A DNA stretch of 42,474 nt, taken from NCBI RefSeq assembly GCF_002932875.1, contig NZ_PSWS01000069.1, forward strand, positions 1 through 42,474, given 5' to 3'. This document shows positions 15,641 to 23,733 of this stretch, piece by piece. The first letter of the stretch is position 1, and every line of letters begins with the position of its first letter. The stretch is from Rathayibacter tritici (GTDB taxonomy: Bacteria; Actinomycetota; Actinomycetes; Actinomycetales; Microbacteriaceae). A program made the translations under genes and the position numbers. The notes below the pieces were generated by a model. It did not search any database, was not told the DNA's origin, and was given only the letters and a program-made list of their open reading frames with translations.

Positions 15641-16560
15641 GCGAGGGGGCCGACCGGCTCCGTCGGCCCGGAGCCGACCTCGCCGCCCCACTCGCCGTAC
15701 ACGGCCTCAGTGTTCGAGGCGATCGTCGCGGCCAGGTGGCCGACGTCCGTCTCGAGGGTCGCGGCCATCGAGCGCAGGGTATGCGGAAGGAGGTAGGGCG
15801 CGTTCGGGCGGCCGCGGAAGGGCACGGGAGTGAGGTAGGGCGCGTCGGTCTCGACGAGGATCAAGTGCCGCGGAGTCACGACGAGCGCCTCGCGTAGCGG
15901 CGCGGCGTTCGAGAAGGTTACGGTCCCCGCGAAGGAGAGGTACCAGCCCTCGTCGGTGCACATTCTCGCCATGTCGGCGTCGCCGGAGAAGCAGTGGAAG
16001 ACGGTGCGCTCGGGGGCACCGACGCGGCGGAGGGTGTCGATGACCTCGCGATGCGCGTCGCGGTCGTGGATCTGCAACGCCAGGTCGTGCTCCTTGGCGA
16101 TCCGGATGTGCTCCTCGAAGGAGCGGAACTGGGCGGCGCGACCGCTCTCGCCTGTGCGGAAGAAATCGAGTCCGGTCTCGCCGATCGCGCGCACCCGCGG
16201 CTGCTCGGCCAGCTCGGCGATGACGGCGAGCGCGGCGTCGAGCTCACCGCGCTGCTCCAGCTCGGGGGCCTCGTTGGGGTGGATCGCGACGGCCGCCAGC
16301 ATGCGCGGCTCGCTCGCCGCCTGCTCCGCCGACCAGCGGCTGGTCTCGACGTCAGTGCCGACCTGGACGACGCCGCGGACGCCGACAGTGGACGCGCGAT
16401 CGAGCTGCTCGCGGTGGTCGAGCGGCTCGAGCCCGTCGGCGATCTCGAGGTGGGTGTGGTTGTCGTAGACGGGCACGACGAGAGCCTCGGGCAGCGGCGG
16501 ATACGTCAGGTCGCGGCCCGAGGAGGCCTCGCGGGAGCGGACGTGCTGGCTGTCGGTCAT
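15637..16560 (-). CDS. tatD: TatD-family metal-dependent hydrolase (DNase)
   Basis: A TIM-barrel hydrolase with a two-metal site, with 3'-5' exonuclease activity in characterised members. The 307-residue protein shows the ligand motif DNHTHLE (about residue 33), the bridging Glu in AIGETGLDFFR, the His in LQIHDRDAH, a His in VFHCFSGD, and the final Asp in LVETDAPYLTP. The N-terminal 30 residues extend beyond the domain. The ATG at 16560 follows TAGCCT by seven bases. The gene starts directly after the accessory ATPase/TOPRIM pair and is coupled to rsmA by a four-base overlap. Confidence 0.95.
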   Translation of the reverse strand: MTDSQHVRSREASSGRDLTYPPLPEALVVPVYDNHTHLEIADGLEPLDHREQLDRASTVGVRGVVQVGTDVETSRWSAEQAASEPRMLAAVAIHPNEAPELEQRGELDAALAVIAELAEQPRVRAIGETGLDFFRTGESGRAAQFRSFEEHIRIAKEHDLALQIHDRDAHREVIDTLRRVGAPERTVFHCFSGDADMARMCTDEGWYLSFAGTVTFSNAAPLREALVVTPRHLILVETDAPYLTPVPFRGRPNAPYLLPHTLRSMAATLETDVGHLAATIASNTEAVYGEWGGEVGSGPTEPVGPLA

Positions 16561-16567
16561 GCGCTCC

Positions 16568-16573
16568 AGGCTA
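16568..16573 (-). promoter_or_regulatory. Leaderless -10 hexamer of tatD
   Basis: TAGCCT on the minus strand ends seven bases before the tatD ATG. It gives tatD its own promoter, so the operon downstream survives insertion of the accessory pair between metG and tatD. Confidence 0.5.
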
Positions 16574-16597
16574 CCGGGAGGGCCGCGAGCGGCCGGA

Positions 16598-17212
16598 TCA
16601 CTCCATTATTCGTGCATTCAGCACCTCGAGCGCCCTCACCGCCCGATCGAGGCTGTCGGACCGCTCGCGCGCCGATTCAGGGTCCCAAACCTTGAGAACG
16701 AACGTTTCAAGGATCAAATTGTATTCAACCCCTTGTCGCAGCCGGTTTCGCTCGACCCTCGTGAATCGCTGCTTGAAGGAACGTCCGGCATGTGCAGCAG
16801 CGTTCAGCAACCACTCCTTCGGGTCCTGGATATCATCAGCCTGAGCTGGCACGACTAGATTTGGGCGGCCCAAGAGTGCCGCGATTCCAGCCGTATCGGC
16901 GATCATCCAGGCCTCAGCCTCCTGCGCAGCGACGCGGATTAAAAGGTTGGGCGCATCGAAAGATAGACCCTGGCGCCACTCTCCAACAAGCGACGGAGCA
17001 CACTCCTTCCTATCGAGGTCGGTGAAGACGATAACTGGCGCACGTTGCGAAACCTTCGCAAAGTTGCCGATTTTTGCTCTCAGAGCACCAGATCCGTTAG
17101 TGACGATCACATTCTGCAACGACAAGTTGGGGGCGTAGCTGTCAACGAGGCGCCGAAGAAGAGCTTCGCCCGCCTTGTCCTCCGCACCACCGATTGCCGA
17201 GATGGCCTCCAC
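16598..17212 (-). CDS. Small TOPRIM-like (DUF4276-like) protein, putative nuclease effector
   Basis: A 204-residue protein with the acidic pattern of a TOPRIM fold: Glu11 in an N-terminal GGAEDKAGEALLRRLV segment, the DxD pair Asp65/Asp67 in VIVFTDLDRKECAP, and Glu98/Glu100 in RVAAQEAEAWMIAD. The last of these resembles the EAW signature of DUF4276 proteins. The GTG start shares one base with the TAG stop of the ATPase gene (TAGTG), so the pair is translationally coupled. TOPRIM proteins paired with OLD-like ATPases are nuclease effectors in several anti-phage systems; that role here is inference. GC content is clearly below that of the flanking tatD and metG genes. Confidence 0.75.
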   Translation of the reverse strand: MEAISAIGGAEDKAGEALLRRLVDSYAPNLSLQNVIVTNGSGALRAKIGNFAKVSQRAPVIVFTDLDRKECAPSLVGEWRQGLSFDAPNLLIRVAAQEAEAWMIADTAGIAALLGRPNLVVPAQADDIQDPKEWLLNAAAHAGRSFKQRFTRVERNRLRQGVEYNLILETFVLKVWDPESARERSDSLDRAVRALEVLNARIME

Positions 17213-18372
17213 TAATCCTCCCAGAGGGGGACTACTCCCACTAGCGGTGCTTTCGCTTTCGGAAGAAGGACCTCGGCCGGGGAGAAGCCGGCATCAAGCT
17301 GCACCTGCTCGGCTTCATTCGCAAGCCGCGCTGTGGTCCCTTCGTTCTCAACTTCGAGGAGCACGACATGTCGAGAGTCAATGCCTTCATTTGCGAGGAG
17401 AGCTTCGCTGTGGGTCGTCACAAAGATTTGTCGCTGCTTGCGCTTCGTCGACCGCACCCGACTCAGGAGCACGGGGATCTCACGGACGATCGAGTCGTTG
17501 AGACTTAGTTCCGGCTCTTCCATAAGCAGAACGGAATCGCCGGCCTGCAACGACCAGAGCAGAGCAATGAGGCGAAGAGTCCCATCTGAGAACGAGTCCT
17601 CCCGTTGCCAGCCGGCGTTCGGTCGATAGTGGTCGTACCTCGCCTCGAGATGGGGCCTGCCCGTCACAGTGTCCTGACTGAATCTAAGGTCCGAGAATTG
17701 AGGAACCGCGATTTTCAGCGCACCCTCAATCCGCTTGAGTCGTGAATTGCGGGTTCGAGCAGTCTCGCGGGCGACCTTTTCTAGAAACCCTTGACCGAAC
17801 GGGTCGTCTTCGATCTTATTTCCACCGATTTGATCGGAGTACTTGAGTAGCTGTGGTACGAGATGAACGAAAGAAACGTCTGCGAGAAATTCGGCGAGCT
17901 CCCGAAATTCGCCGTTGGCTTGAATCTGCTCCAGGCTTGTTTGTGTCAAGCGAGCAGGGTCACGCCTGTCGTGATCATCAGGCCGGCGGAGGATCTCCGC
18001 CCCACCTTTCTTAACTACTTCAGACGAAACGAGGCTGCGATGAGCACCCTTACCCTCATTTTTAAGCCCTAGTATGTACACCCAGGTCGGCGCGTTCTGG
18101 TCAAGCTCGTCCGCCACCTCGATCTCGATCATCACCTCGGGATCTTTGCGAGCATGAAGGCATCTCACCCGCGAAACACCTCCGCGCGTGGATAGTGCGC
18201 GTTGGACACCGCCGCCGTCCGCTTTTGCCACATCTTTCAAGAAACGAATCGAATCTAAGAGATTTGACTTACCGGACGCGTTTGGTCCGATAATGTATGC
18301 CACCTCGCGCAGAGAGATGTCCACGGCGCGAAAATTACGCCAATTCTTAAGCCTTAGCCGAGTGATGTACAC
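17212..18372 (-). CDS. OLD/RecF-like AAA (ABC-type) ATPase of a putative defence pair
   Basis: A 386-residue SMC/ABC-type ATPase: Walker A GPNASGKSN near residues 29-37, a long middle insertion, signature SDGTLRLIAL near 262-271, Walker B VLLMEEPELSLN near 281-292, and the H-loop VTTHSEALL near 318-326. This is the AAA_15/AAA_21 layout seen in OLD, PARIS and AbiL-type ATPases, but without a fused C-terminal TOPRIM domain; that function is supplied by the next gene. I prefer the GTG at 18372, ten bases after GGGAG. A TTG at 18381 is possible but would sit one base from that site. One 60-base row (17821-17880) counts 28 G or C, 47%. Probably acquired. Confidence 0.8.
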   Translation of the reverse strand: MYITRLRLKNWRNFRAVDISLREVAYIIGPNASGKSNLLDSIRFLKDVAKADGGGVQRALSTRGGVSRVRCLHARKDPEVMIEIEVADELDQNAPTWVYILGLKNEGKGAHRSLVSSEVVKKGGAEILRRPDDHDRRDPARLTQTSLEQIQANGEFRELAEFLADVSFVHLVPQLLKYSDQIGGNKIEDDPFGQGFLEKVARETARTRNSRLKRIEGALKIAVPQFSDLRFSQDTVTGRPHLEARYDHYRPNAGWQREDSFSDGTLRLIALLWSLQAGDSVLLMEEPELSLNDSIVREIPVLLSRVRSTKRKQRQIFVTTHSEALLANEGIDSRHVVLLEVENEGTTARLANEAEQVQLDAGFSPAEVLLPKAKAPLVGVVPLWED

Positions 18373-18435
18373 GATCGACAATCTCCCTCATTGGTGGTGT
18401 CCCGTCCGTGTAGCGGGCGAATGTGCAAACGCCCG

Positions 18436-20013
18436 TCAGGACGCCGGCGCCTCGATGCGCGGGAAGAGCGCCGCAAGGGTGCCGACGGTGGTGCCGACCG
18501 GGAGGACGCCCCAGCGGCCCGCCTCACGGATCGGCTGAGCGGTCAGGGCGCCCAGCGACTCCGTCACGCCCAGCGCCTCCCAGAGCGCCGTCGTCGCGCG
18601 CGGCACGACCGGCGAGAGCAGCACGGCCAGGGCGCGCAGCCCCTCCGTCGCGGTGTAGAGCACTGTGCCGAGGCGCTCGCGCTCCTCGCGCTTGACCAGC
18701 GCCCACGGCTCCTGCTCGGTGATGTACCCGTTGAGCTCCTCGACGATGCTCCAGACGGCGGTGATCGCGTCGTGGATCGCGAGAGCGTCGATCGAGCGGT
18801 CCGCGGAGGAGGCGGCGTCGGCGACGGTGCGCTGGATGCGCTCCTCCGCCTTGGTGAACTCCCCGGGCTCGGGTAGGACGCCGTCGTAGTAGCGGTGCAG
18901 CATCGCGATGACCCGCGAGGCGAGGTTGCCGAAGCCGTTCGCGAGCTCGGACTGGTACCGCGCCGACAGGTCCTCCCAGGAGAACGAGCCGTCCTGACCG
19001 AAGGTGATGGCGCGCAGGAAGTAGTAGCGGAACGCGTCGGAGCCGAAGGTGTCGGTGATCTGCTCTGGCGCGATCCCGGTGAGTTTCGACTTCGACATTT
19101 TCTCGCCGCCGACGAGCAGCCAGCCGTGACCGAAGACCTGCTTCGGCACCTCGAGTCCGGCGGCCATGAGCATGGCGGGCCAGATCACCGCGTGGAAGCG
19201 CAGGATGTCCTTGCCGACGATGTGGGTCGCCGGCCACCGGCGCTGGAACTCTGCCTCGTCCTGGCCGTAGCCGACCGCGGTGATGTAGTTGAGTAGCGCG
19301 TCGAACCACACGTAGACGACGTGGGAGTCGTCCCACGGGACCTTGACGCCCCAGTCGAAGCTGGAGCGCGAGATCGACAGGTCGGCCAGGCCCTGGCGGA
19401 CGAAGCTCACGACCTCGTTGCGCGCCGACTCGGGCTGCACGAAGTCGGGCCGCTCCTCGTAGAGCGCGAGCAGCTTCTCGGTGTACTCGCTCATCGAGAA
19501 GAAGTAGTTCTTCTCCTTCAACAGCTCGACCGGCTTCGAGTGGATCTTGCAGACGTACTGCCCGGTGTACTCGCCGGTGCCCTCCTCGAGGTCGGACAGC
19601 TGCTTGTACTCTTCGCAGCCGACGCAGTAGTAGCCCTCGTACTCGCCGGTGTAGATCGCGCCCGCGTCGTAGAGCTTCTGCAAGAACTTCTGAACGTTGA
19701 CCTCGTGCCGCGCCTCCGTGGTGCGGATGAAGTCGTCATTCGCGATGTCGATGGTCTCGAGCAGCGGCTGCCACGCGGACTTGACGAGTCGGTCGGCCCA
19801 CTCCTGGGGAGTGGTCCCGTTGGCGGTGGCCGTCCGGAGGATCTTCTGGCCGTGCTCGTCGGTGCCGGTCAGCAGCCAGGTGTCATCTCCCGCCTGGCGG
19901 TGCCAGCGGGTGAGCACGTCGGCAGCGACCTCGGTGTACGCGTGCCCGATGTGCGGGACGTCGTTCACGTAGAAGATCGGGGTCGTGAGATAGAAGGAGG
20001 CGCCGTCGGACAT
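18436..20013 (-). CDS. metG: Methionyl-tRNA synthetase
   Basis: Charges tRNA-Met, class Ia. The 525-residue protein has the HIGH motif PHIGHAYTEVAAD (residues 20-32), a zinc-knuckle remnant in GYYCVGCEEYKQL, and the KMSKS loop GEKMSKSKLTG near residue 305, followed by the helical anticodon-binding domain (SELANGFGNLASRV onward). It lacks the C-terminal tRNA-binding EMAP-like extension. The ATG at 20013 follows TAGGAT by seven bases, which makes it leaderless and is preferred over the in-frame ATG codons upstream. It normally leads into tatD, but here the accessory ATPase pair intervenes. Confidence 0.97.
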   Translation of the reverse strand: MSDGASFYLTTPIFYVNDVPHIGHAYTEVAADVLTRWHRQAGDDTWLLTGTDEHGQKILRTATANGTTPQEWADRLVKSAWQPLLETIDIANDDFIRTTEARHEVNVQKFLQKLYDAGAIYTGEYEGYYCVGCEEYKQLSDLEEGTGEYTGQYVCKIHSKPVELLKEKNYFFSMSEYTEKLLALYEERPDFVQPESARNEVVSFVRQGLADLSISRSSFDWGVKVPWDDSHVVYVWFDALLNYITAVGYGQDEAEFQRRWPATHIVGKDILRFHAVIWPAMLMAAGLEVPKQVFGHGWLLVGGEKMSKSKLTGIAPEQITDTFGSDAFRYYFLRAITFGQDGSFSWEDLSARYQSELANGFGNLASRVIAMLHRYYDGVLPEPGEFTKAEERIQRTVADAASSADRSIDALAIHDAITAVWSIVEELNGYITEQEPWALVKREERERLGTVLYTATEGLRALAVLLSPVVPRATTALWEALGVTESLGALTAQPIREAGRWGVLPVGTTVGTLAALFPRIEAPAS

Positions 20014-20020
20014 GGCGACC

Positions 20021-20026
20021 ATCCTA
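20021..20026 (-). promoter_or_regulatory. Leaderless -10 hexamer of metG
   Basis: TAGGAT on the minus strand ends seven bases before the metG ATG. The AGGA inside it could be misread as a weak Shine-Dalgarno site. Confidence 0.5.
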
Positions 20027-20106
20027 TTCACCGCGCGGGGCGGCTCCTCCCGTGTGACGGAGCCAGTGGACAACGGGCTACCAGCGCCCCTGTGGAGGAG
20101 CTCACC

Positions 20107-20928
20107 TCAGGCGCGGCGAGAGGCGAGCGCCGCCTCGTAGAGGGCGCGGCGGGAGAGTCCGGTGATCTCGGCCACCTCGGCCGACGCCTCCTTGAGGCGC
20201 GATCCGGCCGCGACGCGGGCCAGCACGTCGGCCAGCGCGTCCTGGAGGGACGCCTCGCGGACGGGAGCGCCCTCGACCACCAGGCAGATCTCGCCGCGCA
20301 GCCCGCCGGCCGCCCACTCGGCGAGCTCGGCCGCCGTGCCGCGCCGGACCTCCTCGAACATCTTGGTGAGCTCGCGGCAGACGACCACGCGCCGATCCGA
20401 GCCCATCACCTCGACTAGGTCGGCGAGCGCGTCACCGATACGGTGCGGCGACTCGAAGAAGACCATCGTGCGCCGCTCGTCGACGAGCGCGCGGAAGGTC
20501 GAAACCCGCTCGCCGTGCCGGCGCGGGAGGAAGCCCTCGAAGCTGAAGCGGTCGGTCGGGAGTCCGGAGACAGCGAGCGCCATCAGCACCGCGGAGGGTC
20601 CGGGCAGGGCGGTCACCGCGACTCCCGCCGCCGCGGCCGCCTCGACCAGGTGGTAGCCCGGGTCCGACACCGTGGGCATGCCCGCGTCGCTGAGCACGAG
20701 AAGATCCTCCGCGCGAGCGAGCTCGACCAGCTCGGCCGCGCGCTCGCGCTCGTTGTGGTCGTGCAACGCGTAGAGGGCGGGCCGGTTCTCGACTCCGAGC
20801 GCCCGGAGCAGCTGGATCGTCACGCGGGTGTCCTCGGCGGCGATGTGACGGGCGGAGGACAGCGCTTCCACGAGACGCCGCGAGGCATCGCCGAGGTTTC
20901 CGATGGGAGTGCCGGCGAGGATGATCAT
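20107..20928 (-). CDS. rsmI: 16S rRNA 2'-O-ribose C1402 methyltransferase
   Basis: SAM-dependent tetrapyrrole-methylase-fold enzyme modifying C1402 of 16S rRNA. The 273-residue protein begins MIILAGTPIGNLGDASRR and continues with AEDTRVTIQLL, the central LLVLSDAGMPTVSDPGYHLVEAA signature, and ALPGPSAVLMALAVSGLPTDRFSFEGFLPR. The C-terminal helical tail is conserved in length. It is divergent from the PMT gene with 86 bases between starts, the standard actinobacterial arrangement, and lies 93 bases upstream of metG in the same direction. Confidence 0.96.
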   Translation of the reverse strand: MIILAGTPIGNLGDASRRLVEALSSARHIAAEDTRVTIQLLRALGVENRPALYALHDHNERERAAELVELARAEDLLVLSDAGMPTVSDPGYHLVEAAAAAGVAVTALPGPSAVLMALAVSGLPTDRFSFEGFLPRRHGERVSTFRALVDERRTMVFFESPHRIGDALADLVEVMGSDRRVVVCRELTKMFEEVRRGTAAELAEWAAGGLRGEICLVVEGAPVREASLQDALADVLARVAAGSRLKEASAEVAEITGLSRRALYEAALASRRA

Positions 20929-21002
20929 CCGGCCAGTCTCCCAGGTCGCCTGTTCGTCTCCGCTTGTCGCACTGTGCCACCACCCGTGCGGGGGTCCCCG
21001 AC

Positions 21003-21008
21003 TAGCAT
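21003..21008 (+). promoter_or_regulatory. Leaderless -10 hexamer of the PMT gene
   Basis: TAGCAT ends six bases before the GTG at 21015. Confidence 0.5.
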
Positions 21009-21014
21009 GGCCGG

Positions 21015-22685
21015 GTGACGGACCGACCGCAGCGCGACTTCGACGACCTGCTTCTGGACGCGGCGGGACCGACGAAGACGGTGCCGGTCGAGCCCGCCGA
21101 GCCCCGCGACCGCACCCCGCTCCCGGGGGTGGCCCGCGGCTCCTGGTTCGACGATCTGCACGGACGCCTGGTTGCCTCCCCCGGGCGGCGCCGGCTCTAC
21201 GAGTTCGGCCTGCCGCTGCTCGTCATCACGCTGGCCGCCGTCCTGCGGCTGTGGAACCTGGGTCGTCCGCGCTCGCTGGTGTTCGATGAGACGTTCTACG
21301 TGAAGGACGCCTGGACCCTCTGGAACCTCGGCTTCGAGGGCGCCTGGCCCGCGAACGCCGATCCCGGCTTCGCCGCGGGCGACGTCGACGCCTTCACAGG
21401 GGCACCGTCCTTCGTCGTGCACCCGCCGCTAGGTAAATGGATCATCGGGCTGGGCATGGGCGCGTTCGGCGCCGACGACAGCGTCGGTTGGCGTATCTCG
21501 ACCGCCGTCGCCGGGATCCTCGCCGTGGCGCTGGTGATCCTGATCGGCCGCCTTCTCTTCCGCTCCACGTTCCTCTCCTCCTTCGCGGGGCTGATGCTCG
21601 CGCTCGACGGCCACGCGATCGTGATGTCGCGGGTCTCGCTGCTGGACGGGATCCTGATGTTCGTCGCGCTCTGCGGGGTCGGGGCTGTGCTGCTCGACCG
21701 GCGCTGGGCGGAGCTACAGCTCGCGCGCAAGGTGGCTGCGGGAGCACTGTCGAGCTGGGGGCCGGTGCTGTGGTGGCGGCCGTGGCTTCTGAGCGCCGGC
21801 GTGCTCTTCGGGCTGGCCGCGGGAGTGAAGTGGACGGGCGCCTACTTCCTTGCGGCGTACGGCGTCTATGCGGTAGTCGCTGATGCTCTGCTCCGGCGCC
21901 GGGCGGGGGTGCTGTTCTGGGGCAGCGGCGCGCTCCTCACACAGGGGCCGGTCACCTTCCTCCTGGTCGTGCCGATCGCCCTCGTCGCCTACGTCGGCAC
22001 GTGGACCGGGTGGCTCCGCACCTCCGGCGGCTGGGGGCGGCAGTGGGCGACGGAGTCGCCCGGCAACGCGTGGACCGGCGCGCTCGCCTGGGTGCCGGAC
22101 TGGGCGCAGAGCCTCTGGCACTACCACGCGCAGATGTACAACTACTCAATCAATCTGCGCGCCGCACACCCCTACGAGGCGGACCCGCTGACGTGGCTCC
22201 TGATGCTGCGGCCGACCAGCATGTATTTCGCCGATCAGGCCACCGGGGTCGACGGCTGCACCGCCGTGCGGTGCGCCGAGGCGATCACCTCGGTCGCTAA
22301 TCCGCTCATCTGGTACGTCGGCGTGCTGGCGCTGCTCTACCTCGTCTACCGCCTGGCCCGGTACCGGGAGTGGCGCGCCGGCTTCGTGCTGATGGGGATC
22401 GTCGCGGGGTACCTGCCGTGGCTGCTCTACCTCGACCGCACGGTGTTCCAGTTTTACTGCGTCGTCTTCGAGCCCTACATGATGCTGGCACTGGCCCTGA
22501 CGGCGGGGATCGTGATCGGGTCGCCGGGCGATGAGCGGACGAGGCGCACTCGCGGGATCCTGGTGGTGCTGGTCTTCGGGGTGGCCGCGGCCGCCGTGAC
22601 GGGCTACTTCCTCCCGCTCTGGACCGGCGCGCAGACGTCCTTCATCTTCTGGCAGGCTCATATGTGGCTGCACTCGTGGGTCTGA
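21015..22685 (+). CDS. Dolichyl/polyprenyl-phosphate-mannose protein mannosyltransferase
   Basis: Integral membrane GT39 enzyme that O-mannosylates exported proteins from polyprenyl-phosphate mannose. The 556-residue protein has a cytoplasmic N-terminal segment, then the first membrane helix (about residues 65-80) followed by the catalytic Asp-Glu pair in LVFDETFYVKDAW. Many membrane helices follow, with the extracellular loop HPPLGKWIIGLG and the C-terminal four-helix PMT domain (LYLDRTVFQFYCVVFEPYMMLALAL). Length and order match bacterial Pmt. The M28 peptidase and peptidoglycan enzymes in this window are exported proteins that could be substrates, which is inference. The next gene overlaps its end by 22 bases. 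Confidence 0.95.
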   Translation: MTDRPQRDFDDLLLDAAGPTKTVPVEPAEPRDRTPLPGVARGSWFDDLHGRLVASPGRRRLYEFGLPLLVITLAAVLRLWNLGRPRSLVFDETFYVKDAWTLWNLGFEGAWPANADPGFAAGDVDAFTGAPSFVVHPPLGKWIIGLGMGAFGADDSVGWRISTAVAGILAVALVILIGRLLFRSTFLSSFAGLMLALDGHAIVMSRVSLLDGILMFVALCGVGAVLLDRRWAELQLARKVAAGALSSWGPVLWWRPWLLSAGVLFGLAAGVKWTGAYFLAAYGVYAVVADALLRRRAGVLFWGSGALLTQGPVTFLLVVPIALVAYVGTWTGWLRTSGGWGRQWATESPGNAWTGALAWVPDWAQSLWHYHAQMYNYSINLRAAHPYEADPLTWLLMLRPTSMYFADQATGVDGCTAVRCAEAITSVANPLIWYVGVLALLYLVYRLARYREWRAGFVLMGIVAGYLPWLLYLDRTVFQFYCVVFEPYMMLALALTAGIVIGSPGDERTRRTRGILVVLVFGVAAAAVTGYFLPLWTGAQTSFIFWQAHMWLHSWV

Positions 22686-23665
22686 TCCGGCGGCGGGGTC
22701 CCGGAGTAGCAGCCTGCGCGGTCGCGGCCGTGCTCGCGGCGCTGCTGCACGCGGCCGTTCCCGCGGTGCCGATGCTGACCGCGGCGGTCGCGCTCGGGAT
22801 CCTCGTCGCTCAGCTGCCATCGGCGCGGCGGATGCTGGGCGGAGCCTTGGCGCCGGGCCTGGCGTTTTCGTCGCGCTCGCTGATGCGCACCGGGATCGTG
22901 CTGCTGGGGCTGAAGCTCTCGCTGATCGACATTGCGGCGCTGGGCTGGGGCGCAATCCTGGTCGTCGTCGGGATCGTCCTCGCCACCTTCGGCCTGACCT
23001 GGGCGCTGGGGCGGGCGCTGCGGCTGCCCGGGCAGGAGCCGCTGCTCCTCGCTGCGGGGTTCTCGATCTGCGGCGCTTCGGCGATCGGGGCGATGGCCGG
23101 GGCGACTCGGGCGAAGCAGCAGGAGCAGGCGACACCGGTCGCGCTGGTCACGCTCTGCGGCACGCTCGCGATCGCGGTGCTCCCCGCCCTGGCGCAGCCG
23201 CTGGGGCTCTCGGACGTGCAGTTCGGGCACTGGGTCGGCGCGTCGGTGCACGACGTCGGCCAGGTGGTGGCGACCGCTCAGGTGGCGGGAGCGTCGGCGC
23301 TGGCCGTGGCGGTGGTGGTCAAGCTGACGCGCGTGCTGATGCTCGCTCCGATGGTCGCCGTGGCGGCGGCGGTCACCCGGCGCGGCAACGAGCCGGGCGG
23401 GACCCGACCTGCAATTTTGCCGCTGTTCGTGATCGGGTTCCTCGCGGCGGTGCTGCTGAGGACTCTCCTGCCGCTGCCGGAGGAGGTGCTCGCCACCGCG
23501 GACACGACGCAGACCTGGCTCCTCGCCGCCGCGCTCTTCGCCCTGGGCAGTGCGGTGCGGGTGCGCGCGCTCGTGACGACAGGGTGGCGCGCGCTGGTCG
23601 TGGCGCTCGTGTCCTGGGCCGCGATCGCGGCGATGGGGCTGGCAGCGGTGCAGCTGGCGCTCTGA
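22664..23665 (+). CDS. YeiH/UPF0324 family membrane transporter (putative sulfate exporter family)
   Basis: A 333-residue protein of about ten hydrophobic helices. The family signatures are present: GIVLLGLKLSLIDIAALG, AAGFSICGASAIGAMAG and GASVHDVGQVVATAQ, followed by KLTRVLMLAPMV. The transported substrate is not established; sulfate or a sulfur compound has been proposed for relatives, and here metY follows 69 bases later. The GTG start at 22664 lies within the end of the PMT gene; a second GTG at 22676 would shorten the overlap. Confidence 0.88.
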   Translation: MAALVGLIRRRGPGVAACAVAAVLAALLHAAVPAVPMLTAAVALGILVAQLPSARRMLGGALAPGLAFSSRSLMRTGIVLLGLKLSLIDIAALGWGAILVVVGIVLATFGLTWALGRALRLPGQEPLLLAAGFSICGASAIGAMAGATRAKQQEQATPVALVTLCGTLAIAVLPALAQPLGLSDVQFGHWVGASVHDVGQVVATAQVAGASALAVAVVVKLTRVLMLAPMVAVAAAVTRRGNEPGGTRPAILPLFVIGFLAAVLLRTLLPLPEEVLATADTTQTWLLAAALFALGSAVRVRALVTTGWRALVVALVSWAAIAAMGLAAVQLAL

Positions 23666-23720
23666 TCGGCTGTATTACGCGATGCGTCGCGCACGAGCGC
23701 GGGATGTCGGCGCCTCCCGC

Positions 23721-23726
23721 TAGCGT
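23721..23726 (+). promoter_or_regulatory. Leaderless -10 hexamer of metY
   Basis: TAGCGT ends seven bases before the ATG at 23734. Confidence 0.5.
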
Positions 23727-23733
23727 CGATCGC

